Assembly: GCA_041690255.1 (NCBI GenBank) | Contig: JAWLHU010000004.1 | Coordinates: 248,001-312,000 of the forward strand | DNA: 64,000 nucleotides | Direction: 5' to 3' | DNA from: JAWLHU01 sp041690255 | Lineage (GTDB): Bacteria > Bacillota > Sulfobacillia > Symbiobacteriales > Symbiobacteriaceae | Shown: positions 18,846-27,982 of the stretch, piece after piece | Numbering within the stretch: the first letter of the stretch is position 1 | How the letters are laid out: each line of letters starts with the position of its first letter | Program-made: the position numbers and the translations under genes | Notes under the pieces: model-generated | Told to the model about the DNA's origin: nothing | The model's database searches: none | What the model saw: the letters and a program-made list of their open reading frames with translations, nothing else

Positions 18846-18886
18846 AGCAAACTCATCTACTTCCATCGCGATGTCCAGAGTTTGCT
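18846..18886. promoter_or_regulatory. Nested inverted repeats in the tdh leader
   Basis: AGCAAACTC (18846-18854) is the exact reverse complement of GAGTTTGCT (18878-18886), and the 23-base interval holds a second palindrome, CATCGCGATG (18864-18873). Possible operator or RNA hairpin for tdh-kbl. There is no T-tract, so a simple terminator is unlikely. Confidence 0.45.
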
Positions 18887-18912
18887 ACGCTCCCGATACG
18901 AAGGGCGGAGTG

Positions 18913-19020
18913 ATGGCTGACCGTAACTACTTTATCCCAATGGAAGACGAACCGCAACCGGTTCCGCGAATCGTTCTCAAGCGACGCGGGTCCGGGCGAT
19001 CAAGAGCCGGAGACCGTTAA
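18913..19020 (+). CDS. Possible 35-residue peptide, uncertain
   Basis: ATG preceded by GGGCGGAG, product MADRNYFIPMEDEPQPV followed by a basic tail with RIVLKRRGSGRSR. It is divergent from tdh, and its last 44 bases overlap the end of the P-type ATPase gene on the other strand. No family recognised and no clear promoter; it may be a chance frame. Confidence 0.2.
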   Translation: MADRNYFIPMEDEPQPVPRIVLKRRGSGRSRAGDR

Positions 19021-21280
19021 AGGCGACCAGGATCGTCGATCCCTCGTGGCCAACCACCGCCAGCGGCAGGTTCATCCTGCCCAGCAGCACCGTGACGACC
19101 AGCACGGTAATGACCGCAATCGAAAAGGCCAGGTTCTGCAGGACGGTGGACCGGGCCTTGCGGGCCAGGTTGATCGCCTCGGGCAGCTTCTCAAGCTCAT
19201 CGGCCATGAGGACGACATCGGCCGTCTCCATGGCCACGTCGGAGCCGACACCACCCATGGCCACACCGATCGTGGCCGCGGCCAGCGCGGGGGCGTCGTT
19301 CACACCGTCGCCGACCATGGCAACCGGGCCGTACCTGGCCTCCAACTCCTTGATGATCCGCAGTTTATCCTCGGGGAGGAGCTCGGCCCGCACTTCGTCC
19401 ACCCCGACAGCGTCGGCCACCAGCTGGGCGGCCCTGCGATTATCGCCGGTCAGCATGACGATCCGCTTGACGCCGATTTTGCGCAGGTGCTCGAGGGCAA
19501 GCTTCGCCTCCTCCCGCGGGGTGTCGGCCAGGCCGAGAATGCCGATCAACCGCCCGCCAGTGATGACGACCATCGCCGTCAGGCCGGACTCGACCAGGCC
19601 ATGCAGCCGCGCCGCGACCTGCTCCGACGGACTGATGCCGTGCGCCTCAAGAAGCCGGGGGGCGCCGATAAAGACCTCCCGTCCCTCCACCACAGCCCGA
19701 CCGCCCAGGCCGGCCATGGCCCGGAATTCGGTGGCCATAGGGTAGGTGAGCCCACGCTCCTTTGCGCTGCGCAGGACGGCTGCGGCGAGCGGGTGCTCCG
19801 AGCGGGACTCGGCGGCGGCAGCGATCCGGAAGAGCTCCTCCTCGCTGATCCCATACTCGGGCAGGACCTCCACTACCCCGGGCCGGCCAGAGGTAAGGGT
19901 CCCGGTCTTGTCGAGGGCGACCACCTGGACAAGGGCGGTCTGCTCCAGGTGGAGCCCCCCCTTGAAGAGGATACCCGCTCGGGCCGACCGTGCGATGGCC
20001 GAGAGGATCGCGGCGGGGGTGGAGATCACCAGGGCGCAGGGGGAGGCGACGACCAGGAGCATCATGGCCCGGTAGAAGGCACCGGCCCAGGTGTCCCAGC
20101 CAAAGAGCGGCGGTAGGACCCAGGCGAGGGTCGCCACGGCGATGACGATCAGGGTGTAGTACCGGTCGATCCAGTCGGTCAATCGCTGAGTCGATGCCTT
20201 CTGGGCCTGCGCCTCTTCCACCACCCGTATGATCCGGGCGAGAGTCGACTCCCCGGCCCCCTTGGAGACCTGGAACTCGATCGAGCCATGGCCGTTGACC
20301 GTGCCCGCAAAGACCTTATCCGATGGCCCCTTCTCCGCCGGGATCGACTCGCCGGTGATCGCCGCTTCATTCACAGCGCTCTCACCCTTGAGGATCACTC
20401 CATCGGCCGCGATCCGCTCGCCCGGGCCGACGATCACCACGTCACCGGGGCGGAGCTCGCTGACCGCGATCCGGTGCTCCTGACCGCCGCGGCGGACCAG
20501 GGCATCTTCCGGGGCAAGGGCCATCAGCTTGCGGATCGCCTGGCGGGTACGGCCTACCGCAAAAGCCTCCAACGTGGCCGAGAGGGTGAAGAGGAACATG
20601 AGGACAGCGCCTTCCTCCCAGCGGCCCAGAACCGCCGCGCCGGCAGCCCCGAGCAGCATGAGGAAGTTGATATCCAGGTTCTTCTCTTTGACCAGGGCCT
20701 GGAAGCCCTCGATCAGCCGGAAGTAACCGCCGCTGGCATAGCTGAGGACATAGAGCGGAATGTAGATCCACGGGCTCGCGCCGAACCACGCAGCCCCATA
20801 GCCGGCTGCGAGGAAGAGGGCGCAGAGGACCGTGGAGATCAGCAGTGGGCGGACCTCATCCTCCTCGGCGGCAGGATGGCCCTTCACCTCGGAAGGGGCC
20901 GCTATGGGGCGCTCTACCTCCAGCGCCGCTGCGACCTCCGGGCTGAACCTGAGAAGGAGCCTCTCGCGGGAGGCCTCCTGCAGGCCGTCCACGGAGAGCA
21001 TCTCGTTCAGGCTGAGCAGACAGGCCGCGCAGTGGGCGCCGCCGTCGCCGGGGCACCGCTCCCGATGGAAGGAGAGTTCGGCTGCAACCCGGTCAGCCGC
21101 TGCAAGCGCCAGGTCCGGATCGGTCAGTCCCGGGTCGAACTTCAGGCTCAGGACCTGGCGGCCGCTGTCCAACTCCGCTGAGATTACGCCCGGCTGCCCC
21201 TTCAGGGTCCCGAGGATCACGGCAGCGCACTCGCCTTCCTCAATGGTCGCAGGCTGAGTCTTTTCCCATTCCGATGCCAT
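18977..21280 (-). CDS. Heavy-metal P-type ATPase, SPC type (P1B-4-like)
   Basis: 767-residue metal pump from MASEWEKTQP; the ten extra upstream codons lack support, and AGGGGG precedes this ATG. A degenerate N-terminal metal domain with a CAAC pair (about 90) is followed by membrane helices, the actuator TGESIPAEKG, the intramembrane motif SPC in VVASPCALVIS, phosphorylation site DKTGTLT and hinge GDGVNDAPALA. The last helix carries HEGSTILVAFNGLRLL. SPC with HEGST marks the P1B-4 group, usually cobalt, iron or nickel export, rather than CPC-type Zn/Cd/Cu pumps; metal is inferred. Confidence 0.9.
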   Translation of the reverse strand: MASEWEKTQPATIEEGECAAVILGTLKGQPGVISAELDSGRQVLSLKFDPGLTDPDLALAAADRVAAELSFHRERCPGDGGAHCAACLLSLNEMLSVDGLQEASRERLLLRFSPEVAAALEVERPIAAPSEVKGHPAAEEDEVRPLLISTVLCALFLAAGYGAAWFGASPWIYIPLYVLSYASGGYFRLIEGFQALVKEKNLDINFLMLLGAAGAAVLGRWEEGAVLMFLFTLSATLEAFAVGRTRQAIRKLMALAPEDALVRRGGQEHRIAVSELRPGDVVIVGPGERIAADGVILKGESAVNEAAITGESIPAEKGPSDKVFAGTVNGHGSIEFQVSKGAGESTLARIIRVVEEAQAQKASTQRLTDWIDRYYTLIVIAVATLAWVLPPLFGWDTWAGAFYRAMMLLVVASPCALVISTPAAILSAIARSARAGILFKGGLHLEQTALVQVVALDKTGTLTSGRPGVVEVLPEYGISEEELFRIAAAAESRSEHPLAAAVLRSAKERGLTYPMATEFRAMAGLGGRAVVEGREVFIGAPRLLEAHGISPSEQVAARLHGLVESGLTAMVVITGGRLIGILGLADTPREEAKLALEHLRKIGVKRIVMLTGDNRRAAQLVADAVGVDEVRAELLPEDKLRIIKELEARYGPVAMVGDGVNDAPALAAATIGVAMGGVGSDVAMETADVVLMADELEKLPEAINLARKARSTVLQNLAFSIAVITVLVVTVLLGRMNLPLAVVGHEGSTILVAFNGLRLLIARTRVA

Positions 21281-21411
21281 CGAATCCCCCCTGGTTCTGG
21301 ATGCTGTCACCCTCCATTTTACTCCAGAGGATGTTCACGCCGGAAGGAGCATGCGACCTGGTTCTGCGCAACACTTTCGGACTATACCGCCGGGGGTGGG
21401 TGCGGAACCCA

Positions 21412-22311
21412 TCACCACTCCCGTATCCAGGGGTACGTGCAGAAGGCCTTCTGAAAGCCAATCGCCTCGTAGAACCGCTGGCCGGAGCCGACCCAGGCCT
21501 CGGTCGCCCCCAGGTCCCTGCAGCGCCGGATCCCCTCCAACACGGCCGCCCTGCCCAGACCAATCCTGCGGTAGTCGGGGTCGGTGGCGACCGGCTCCAC
21601 GTCGGCAGCCCGGGTGACCGGGTCGTACCAGAGACCGGCGAAGGCCACGTACTCACCATCCGGCGACTCGACAATGATGAAGAGATCCCGCCGGAAGCCC
21701 GGGGCGGACTGCATGCGCTCCCGGCCGGGGATATCTGCCTCCGGGGCCTCCCCCGGGTGGTTGAAGCCGCGGTGCATGACCCGGTTGACCTTGCGAAGGT
21801 CGTTCCCCTCGGCCAGCGACCGGAGGGTGAACCCCTCTGGCACCTCGATCGCCGGAAAGCTGTCGGGAATGACGAAGCGGGAGTTCCACTGTGGGCGGTC
21901 CGCCTGCTTCACATAGCCCCTGGCCCCGGCGATCGCCTCGAACGCCACGTCCCGCTCGTTGATCTCAATCCGCAGGGTGCGCCGGCCGCCCTCCCCCGTC
22001 TTGGACAACTCCTCCTCGGCGTAGGTCAGCATCTCACCCTTCAGAGAGTGGTAGCCAGGGCGCAGGTGGAAGTAGGCCTCACCTAACCGCAGTTCATAGG
22101 TAGCCACGCCTACCAGCCGCCCCTCCTCCTCCCACATGCCGATCCTGCTCTGGGCGGAGGTCTCGAAATACGGATGGTAGAGAGCATACTCCCACCGGGT
22201 CTGCCGCCAGTTCGGGTACCATCCGCCGGGGTGATAGGTCTCCTTCAAGAGCGCTCCGATTCGCTGGAAATCCGCGTCTGATCCCGAGTAGCGACGGACT
22301 GTCACGGTCAT
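21412..22311 (-). CDS. GNAT family N-acetyltransferase
   Basis: 299 residues from MTVTVRRYSGSD; the frame continues upstream into the histidine kinase gene but that part is out of its reading context. The C-terminal half has the acetyl-CoA motif DPDYRRIGLGRAAVLEGIRR, and the N-terminal half looks like a second, degenerate GNAT fold. It follows the histidine kinase by about 26 bases in the same operon. Substrate unknown. Confidence 0.85.
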   Translation of the reverse strand: MTVTVRRYSGSDADFQRIGALLKETYHPGGWYPNWRQTRWEYALYHPYFETSAQSRIGMWEEEGRLVGVATYELRLGEAYFHLRPGYHSLKGEMLTYAEEELSKTGEGGRRTLRIEINERDVAFEAIAGARGYVKQADRPQWNSRFVIPDSFPAIEVPEGFTLRSLAEGNDLRKVNRVMHRGFNHPGEAPEADIPGRERMQSAPGFRRDLFIIVESPDGEYVAFAGLWYDPVTRAADVEPVATDPDYRRIGLGRAAVLEGIRRCRDLGATEAWVGSGQRFYEAIGFQKAFCTYPWIREW

Positions 22312-22337
22312 GGTTGACACTCCTTTGGCGCCGGTGG

Positions 22338-24332
22338 TCAGTCTGCCTGGGACCTGGCTGCCACCAGGGTGAAGCTGAAACAGGAACCGGCGCCCAGTTC
22401 CGAACGGACGGCCACCTCGCCGCCCATCAGCTCCACGAACTGCTTGCAGATCGAGAGGCCCAGGCCTGTGCCCCCCTCGAGGGTCCGGGTCCGAGCCGGA
22501 TCGGTCTTGTAGAACCGCTCCCAGATATGCGGCAGATGCTCCCGGGGGATTCCGATACCGGTGTCCACCACGCCTACCCGCACCATCTCCCCCTCGGAGC
22601 GGGCGAAGAGGCGGATCGATCCGCCGGCCGGCGTGTAGCGGAAGGCGTTGTCCAGGAAGTTGGTCAGGACCTCTTCCACCCGATCGATATTCCCCATGAT
22701 CCGAACATGGGGACAGTCGATCACCAGGGTGATGCCGGTCGTGGCCGCCCGGGGGCCCCACTTCTCCCCCAACCCATCGGCCAGAGGGGCCAGATCGAAC
22801 TCCTCCACCGGAATGCGGATGGTGCCGGCATCGAGCCGGGAGAGCTCGAGCAGGTCGTTGGTCAGGCGGCGGAGCCGGCCGATCTCCGAGAGCATCGCCT
22901 TGAAGTAGCGGGGCTGGGCATCCGGGCGGATCAGCCCGTCGTGCATGGCCTCGACGCCCGCGGAAAGGGCGGCCAGCGGCCCCCGCAGCTCGTGGGAGAC
23001 GTTGGCCACGAAGTTCTCGCGGAGCCGGCGCAACTGGTTCTCCATGGTCACATCCTGTAGCAGTGCCACCGCCCCGTAGCCCGCGTGGCCCTCGCCGATC
23101 ATGGGCGAGATCAGGGCGCGAATCTCAGCCCCGCCGCAGGTGAAGCGAACCTCGTCGAGCCCGGGAGACGCGGAGCGGGCCGCCGCCGTGATCGCAGCGA
23201 CCAGATCCCCCGGGAAGCCCAACTGGTCCAACGGCTGGTGCCCGAAGGGACCCGGCAACCCGAGCAGGGAGGTTGCAGCCGGGTTGACCAGCAGGGCGCG
23301 GGCCGCTGCATCAACCGCGACAACCCCCTCAGCCATGTGCTGGATCAGGGCCTGGAGCTGCCGGTTCTGCCGCTCCAGTTCAGTCATCATATGCTCGCGG
23401 GAGGCGACCGCGACCTGGAGCTCCTCCTCCATCCGCCTGCGGAGAATGGCGCCGCCCAACTGGGCCGCCACAGCGGAGACCACCCCCACCAGCCGCTCAT
23501 CCTCCTCGCGCCGCTCAAAGAGGTAGAACTCGGCGATGGCAACGACCTGGTCACCGCCGAGGACCGGGATCGCCATGGCCGCCTTGAAGCCGACCTCCCG
23601 TGCGATCTGCGCCCGCGGGAAATCGACCTCCTCTGAGACATCGGGGCTCCAGAGCGGCCTGCCGCTCTGCCAGGCCAGGCCCAGCAGTCCCGTGCCCGGG
23701 GCGGGCGAGAAGTGGAGACAGCGCTGCCGGAAGGGCTTCACCCGGTCCGGTTGGGAAGACCAGCAGGGCCCGCAGAGCAGGCGCTGCCCATCTTCGGCCG
23801 GTAGCCAGGCCTGGCCGAAGGCCCATCCGGTGACGTGGCAGACCGCCTGCAGGACCACCTGCAGCGCGGAGTGAAGATCCCGGCTCTGGCTGATGGCCAC
23901 CGCAGCCTCCTGGAAGAGGCGGACCTCCTCCTCCGCCCGCTTCCGGGCGCTGATATCCCGGGCGATCCCCTCCACTGCGATCAACTGCCCGTCGGGGGCG
24001 TGAACCGGCACGATCCGGTGCTCCGTCCAGACCTGACCACCCCCGCTCCGGACCAGCTGAACCTGCAGAGCAGCCCCCGCGGGGAGCGGACGATGCCACG
24101 CCTCCCTCAGGCGCTCCCTGTCCTCCGGAACGGTCAGTTGGTACATCAGCTCCGGGTCGGCGTAGAAAGACTCGGGCGGATAACCAGTCAGTCCAAGTGC
24201 TGCCGGATTGACGTACTCGTAGCCAGGCGGATCCACGCGGAAGCGGTAGATCATGTCAGGGGCGTTCTCCACCAGCCCGCGGAACCGATCCTCGCCCGCC
24301 AAGTCCTGCTCTTCGGTCTCCCGATCGATCAT
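22338..24332 (-). CDS. Cytosolic PAS-GAF-PAS sensor histidine kinase
   Basis: 664 residues with no membrane helix. Order: PAS (about 15-130), GAF (about 145-305, with several Cys), coiled segment, PAS (about 330-430), HisKA with phospho-acceptor His in NVSHELRGPLAAL (near 450), and HATPase with NFLDNAFRYTP, DTGIGIP and GGTGLGLSI. It follows the response regulator by 12 bases, so the two form a two-component pair sensing an intracellular cue. Confidence 0.93.
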   Translation of the reverse strand: MIDRETEEQDLAGEDRFRGLVENAPDMIYRFRVDPPGYEYVNPAALGLTGYPPESFYADPELMYQLTVPEDRERLREAWHRPLPAGAALQVQLVRSGGGQVWTEHRIVPVHAPDGQLIAVEGIARDISARKRAEEEVRLFQEAAVAISQSRDLHSALQVVLQAVCHVTGWAFGQAWLPAEDGQRLLCGPCWSSQPDRVKPFRQRCLHFSPAPGTGLLGLAWQSGRPLWSPDVSEEVDFPRAQIAREVGFKAAMAIPVLGGDQVVAIAEFYLFERREEDERLVGVVSAVAAQLGGAILRRRMEEELQVAVASREHMMTELERQNRQLQALIQHMAEGVVAVDAAARALLVNPAATSLLGLPGPFGHQPLDQLGFPGDLVAAITAAARSASPGLDEVRFTCGGAEIRALISPMIGEGHAGYGAVALLQDVTMENQLRRLRENFVANVSHELRGPLAALSAGVEAMHDGLIRPDAQPRYFKAMLSEIGRLRRLTNDLLELSRLDAGTIRIPVEEFDLAPLADGLGEKWGPRAATTGITLVIDCPHVRIMGNIDRVEEVLTNFLDNAFRYTPAGGSIRLFARSEGEMVRVGVVDTGIGIPREHLPHIWERFYKTDPARTRTLEGGTGLGLSICKQFVELMGGEVAVRSELGAGSCFSFTLVAARSQAD

Positions 24333-24344
24333 GGTCTCACCTGC

Positions 24345-25052
24345 TTATGGACGGACCACTTCAAACTTATAACCAATCCCCCAGACCGTGTGGATGTACC
24401 GGTAATCGGTCCCCTCCAGCTTGGCCCGGAGTCGGTTGACATGCGTATGGATCGTCCGGTCATCCTCGCCCATACCGTACCCCCAGATCGCCTGGAGCAA
24501 CTCCTCCCGCCGGACCACGGTGCCGACCCGGCTCGCCAGGTACCAGAGGAGCTCAAACTCCTTGGGGGTGAGCGCCACCTGGGCGCCGTTGCGCTCCACG
24601 CGGTGCCGCCGGTTGTCGATCACCAGGGTCGGGAATGTGAGGATCCCCTCCTGGACCGCGGGCGGTTGAACCGGTTGGCCCTGTGCCGGAGTCGCTCGCT
24701 TCAGCACAGCCCGCACCCGGGCCAGGAACTCCTGCATGCTGAACGGCTTGGTCAGGTAATCGTCGGCGCCCAGGCCAAATCCCATGAGCTTATCCTGTTC
24801 CTCGCCCCGGGCGGTGAGCAGGATGACGGGCACCTGCGAGACGGCTCGGATCTGGCGACAGACCTCCCAGCCATCGAGGCGGGGGAGCATGACATCCAGG
24901 ACCACCAGCGACGGCTGTGTCGCCAGGGCTTGGGTCAGGCCATCGATCCCATCACCCGTCACCTGAACCCGGTAACCCTCGTTCTCCAGGTACATCCGCA
25001 GCACATCGCTCAGCATGGCGTCATCTTCAACCACCAGCACCAGCGGACTCAC
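24345..25052 (-). CDS. OmpR/PhoB-type response regulator
   Basis: 235 residues: receiver domain (VVEDDAMLSD, phospho-acceptor Asp in LVVLDVMLPRLDGWE, Lys in LTKPFSMQEFLARV) and winged-helix DNA-binding domain (LTPKEFELLWYLAS, RTIHTHVNRLRAKLE). The frame extends to 25166, but the GTG at 25050-25052 has AAGAAGG upstream and gives the standard length. First gene of the RR-HK-GNAT operon, divergent from the chemoreceptor. Confidence 0.94.
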   Translation of the reverse strand: MSPLVLVVEDDAMLSDVLRMYLENEGYRVQVTGDGIDGLTQALATQPSLVVLDVMLPRLDGWEVCRQIRAVSQVPVILLTARGEEQDKLMGFGLGADDYLTKPFSMQEFLARVRAVLKRATPAQGQPVQPPAVQEGILTFPTLVIDNRRHRVERNGAQVALTPKEFELLWYLASRVGTVVRREELLQAIWGYGMGEDDRTIHTHVNRLRAKLEGTDYRYIHTVWGIGYKFEVVRP

Positions 25053-25252
25053 AGTCTTACCTTCTTTCTGTTCTGCGACATCTCCAGACAGGATTCCACC
25101 GAAACCGCGGCAGTCCTTCTCCGAATCCGACCAACTTGAGAACAAATGATCTGGCATACTTCGCAATCTTTCGTCTTAGGAAGGATTCTGGCTTCAGACC
25201 GCCAATCTTTCGGGATGGAGCAGAACCTACAGATGCAGGAGGTCACTTCTAC

Positions 25253-26965
25253 ATGCAGGCCAAAGAGGCGCTCCGGATGCACGAGTCGTCCACCAATCGT
25301 CTGGTGGTCAACATCTCCTGGGTCGGACTGATCATCGTCCTGGCAGCGCTGCTGCCGCTCGGTTCCCGGCTCGGGATGAACATGCCGATCTTCACCGCCT
25401 GGGGAATCGGGTCGCTCCTTCTCCTGCTCGTGGGTACCGCCTTGATCCGGATGGGGCTCTGGCCTTCGGTCGCCAAGTACCTGATGATCACCCTGATCGG
25501 TGCGATGGTCATCTCGATCGCCTACCTCCTGCCGGGCACGAACCAGCACCTGGGTATCTGGTACCTGGCCCCGGTCCTGGCCGGGCTCTACATGGACCGG
25601 GCCATCTCGATCTACGGGACCGGGCTCAGCCTTGCTGGCTGGGTCTCGCTCCTCCGCTTTCACCCCCCGATCGTGGGCGGCGAGATGACCGTGGCCCGGC
25701 TGGGGATCGTGAACGGGATCATGCTGCTGCTGGTGGGCATCATCGTCTACACCCTTGCCCTTCGGTTCCGCGCCCTCATGCAGGTGGTGAGCGATGCCGC
25801 CGCCCGGGAGGAGGTGCTGGAACGGCTGGATCAGGTGATGGCGGAGGCGGCACGCTCGGCCAGGGCGCTGGCCGTGACCTCCGCAACCCTGAATCGGACG
25901 GGTCAGGCGGCAACAGAGCAGGTGGATGGCCACCTCCACGGGACCGTCCAGCAGTTGGAGCGCTCCAGTACCGCCTCACGCGAGGCGGTGGAACGGGCCC
26001 TGGGGGCAATGGAGCAGCTCTCCGAGACCGTGGGCCGGATGGCCGCCGCCGCACAGGACCAGGCCCGGCACGTGGCCACCGCCGCCGGCCTTGTCCGGGA
26101 GATGGCCGGCGCCAGCCAGGAGGTATCGGACATGGCCCGCGGGATGTTCAGTGAGGCGCAGTCGGCCACGGCAGCGGCTCAGACAGGCGGCCAGGCCATC
26201 GAGCGCTCCGCCGCCGGCATGGACCGGCTTGCCGCCTCCATGCGAGAGGCTGCCGGCCAGATGGACCAGCTGGGCGCCCAGTCGGAGCAGATCGGCCAGG
26301 TGGTCACCACGATCGAACAGTTCGCCGGCCAGACCCAACTGCTGGCCTTGAACGCAGCCATCGAGGCCGCCCGGGCAGGGGAGGCGGGACGCGGCTTCGC
26401 CGTCGTCGCCCAGGAGGTAGGAACGCTGGCCACCCGGTCATCGAGCGCCACCGCCGAGATCACCCGCCTGATCGGCCAGGTCCAGCAGGGGATCACGCAG
26501 ACCATGGCCGCCGTGTCCGAGGCTCGCTCCCAGGCGGCAGATGAGGTGCTCCTCTCCCGTACCGCTCTGGAAGCGCTCGGCGCCATTCAGGCGACGGTCG
26601 ATCGGACCACCACAGCCGCCCGGGCGATCACCGGAAGGGCTGAGACCCTTGCGGGCCACTCCCGGCGACTGGTGGGTGCGATCGAGCGGTTGGCGGCGCT
26701 CACCGAGGAGAGCTCGGCCTCCGCCGAGGAGATGGCGGCGACCGGCCAGAGCCTGGTCCTGCACGGCCGGGCGATCGGCGAGAACGCCCGGGTCGGCTCT
26801 GAGGTGGCTGTCGAGGTGGCCAACGCCACGGCAGCGATCGCCGCCCTGGTGGCCGATCTCGCCACCTCGGCGACCTCCCTGGACCAACTGGCGTCCGATC
26901 TGACACGGGTGACCGGCGGGGGACAGACCACCACGTCGGAGAGGCTCATGGACGCCGCAGACTGA
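25253..26965 (+). CDS. Methyl-accepting chemotaxis protein without periplasmic sensor
   Basis: 570 residues beginning MQAKEALRMHESS, with CAGGAGG ten bases upstream. About six hydrophobic segments in residues 15-180, no extracellular domain of note and no recognisable HAMP; then a long signalling coiled coil with the hairpin tip GQTQ-LLALNAAIEAARAGEAGRGF and VAQEVGTLATRSS. It would signal to CheA through the conserved tip. Divergent from the PAS kinase operon. The hydrophobic sensor suggests an intramembrane or cytosolic cue (inference). Confidence 0.9.
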   Translation: MQAKEALRMHESSTNRLVVNISWVGLIIVLAALLPLGSRLGMNMPIFTAWGIGSLLLLLVGTALIRMGLWPSVAKYLMITLIGAMVISIAYLLPGTNQHLGIWYLAPVLAGLYMDRAISIYGTGLSLAGWVSLLRFHPPIVGGEMTVARLGIVNGIMLLLVGIIVYTLALRFRALMQVVSDAAAREEVLERLDQVMAEAARSARALAVTSATLNRTGQAATEQVDGHLHGTVQQLERSSTASREAVERALGAMEQLSETVGRMAAAAQDQARHVATAAGLVREMAGASQEVSDMARGMFSEAQSATAAAQTGGQAIERSAAGMDRLAASMREAAGQMDQLGAQSEQIGQVVTTIEQFAGQTQLLALNAAIEAARAGEAGRGFAVVAQEVGTLATRSSSATAEITRLIGQVQQGITQTMAAVSEARSQAADEVLLSRTALEALGAIQATVDRTTTAARAITGRAETLAGHSRRLVGAIERLAALTEESSASAEEMAATGQSLVLHGRAIGENARVGSEVAVEVANATAAIAALVADLATSATSLDQLASDLTRVTGGGQTTTSERLMDAAD

Positions 26966-26970
26966 ACGCA

Positions 26971-26996
26971 GAGCCCGGGGATTCCTCCCCGGGCTC
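26971..26996 (+). terminator. Bidirectional terminator after the chemoreceptor
   Basis: Perfect 11-bp stem GAGCCCGGGGA with loop TTCC, between two convergent genes. The T-tract is short (CTTGCT). Confidence 0.75.
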
Positions 26997-27028
26997 GCTT
27001 GCTGGCCTTGCTCGACGGTCCGGTATCG

Positions 27029-27259
27029 CTACCGCTCTTCGTTCTCGTCCCGCCCCGGAACCGTGCCCAGGCCACCGGGCGCCTGGCGCATCTGTGCCCG
27101 CACCGCATCGGTCAGGCTCTCCCCATCCGCCTCTTCGCCCTGGGCCTCCAGGGCCATCCGCCGGGCGGCGCCGCCCAGATCGGTGAACGCCGCCTCTGCG
27201 TTCAGGCCGCCCTCCGCGACCGCTCCGTTGCTCCCCTGCACCTGCTTCGGGTCTGTCAT
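27029..27259 (-). CDS. Small acidic hypothetical protein
   Basis: 76 residues, Gly/Ala/Glu-rich (MTDPKQVQGSNG to GRDENEER), no membrane segment and no family I recognise. ATG preceded by GGGGGGAG at good spacing. Composition resembles small disordered, spore-type proteins, but this is only an impression. Convergent with the chemoreceptor and separated from it by a terminator. Confidence 0.6.
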   Translation of the reverse strand: MTDPKQVQGSNGAVAEGGLNAEAAFTDLGGAARRMALEAQGEEADGESLTDAVRAQMRQAPGGLGTVPGRDENEER

Positions 27260-27315
27260 GCTTGCTCTCCCCCCCTTCGCTCCTAGTCTGCTCTAGTCTC
27301 TCCTGCCAAAACCAC

Positions 27316-27343
27316 TTGTTCTCCTTCATCCGCATGATAGAAT
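27316..27343 (+). promoter_or_regulatory. SigA-type promoter of the thioesterase gene
   Basis: -35 TTGTTC, 16-base spacer, -10 TAGAAT, about 33 bases upstream of the ATG. Confidence 0.55.
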
Positions 27344-27376
27344 AGGGAAGTTACAAAACGCTGTGAGGAGATGTCT

Positions 27377-27868
27377 ATGAGCGACCATTCCCTGCCGGCC
27401 AAGGCGCCGCAGCTATCCCAGGTGGAGATGACCGAGGTCGTCCTCCCCAATGATGCCAATCCGCTCGGCAACATGCTGGGCGGCAGACTTCTGCACCTGA
27501 TCGACATGGCTGCCGCCGTGGCTGCCATCCGCCACGCCGGGCGTCCCTGCGTCACCGCCTCCTTCGACTCGGTCGACTTCCTCACGCCGGTCCACGTAGG
27601 TGAAGCCTGCATACTCAAGGCAAAGGTGACCTGGGTGGGCCGTACATCCATGGAGGTGGGCGTGGACGTCTATGCCGAGAACCTGCTCAGCGGGCAGCGC
27701 CGGCATACGACCACGGCCTTCACGACATTCGTCGCCCTCGACCCGGCCACCGGGCGCCCTGCGCCGATTCCACCCCTCGCACCCGAGACCGACGAGGAGA
27801 GGCGCTCCTTTGAGGAGGGCCGGATCCGGCGCGAGCAGCGGCTGGCCAGGCGCGGTCGCCCCAGTTAG
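27377..27868 (+). CDS. Acyl-CoA thioesterase (YciA-type hot-dog fold)
   Basis: 163 residues. Single hot-dog domain with NPLGNMLGGRLLHLIDMAAAVAA (catalytic-helix region with Asp), VTASFDSVDFLTPVHVGE and ATTTFTTFVALD-like strand 5. Hydrolyses acyl-CoA to free acid and CoA. An ATG at 27371 touches the GAGGAG site; the ATG at 27377 is correctly spaced, so I chose it. Monocistronic. Confidence 0.9.
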   Translation: MSDHSLPAKAPQLSQVEMTEVVLPNDANPLGNMLGGRLLHLIDMAAAVAAIRHAGRPCVTASFDSVDFLTPVHVGEACILKAKVTWVGRTSMEVGVDVYAENLLSGQRRHTTTAFTTFVALDPATGRPAPIPPLAPETDEERRSFEEGRIRREQRLARRGRPS

Positions 27869-27920
27869 TGCGGGGACCCGAGGGTACGACAGGGGAGAAG
27901 AGCCGCGGTCAACCCTCCCT

Positions 27921-27950
27921 TTGGACATAAACGCGCATAATGGGTATACT
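27921..27950 (+). promoter_or_regulatory. SigA-type promoter of the HAD nucleotidase gene
   Basis: -35 TTGGAC, 18-base spacer, -10 TATACT, 33 bases before the GTG start. Confidence 0.65.
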
Positions 27951-27982
27951 AGTTCGGACAAGCTCATGCGAGGAGGTCCAGC

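Noticed and set aside
25164..25212. Direct repeat CAATCTTTCG (25164-25173 and 25203-25212) as a regulatory site
   Set aside because: Two exact 10-mers 39 bases apart are suggestive but have no promoter context; kept only as a note.
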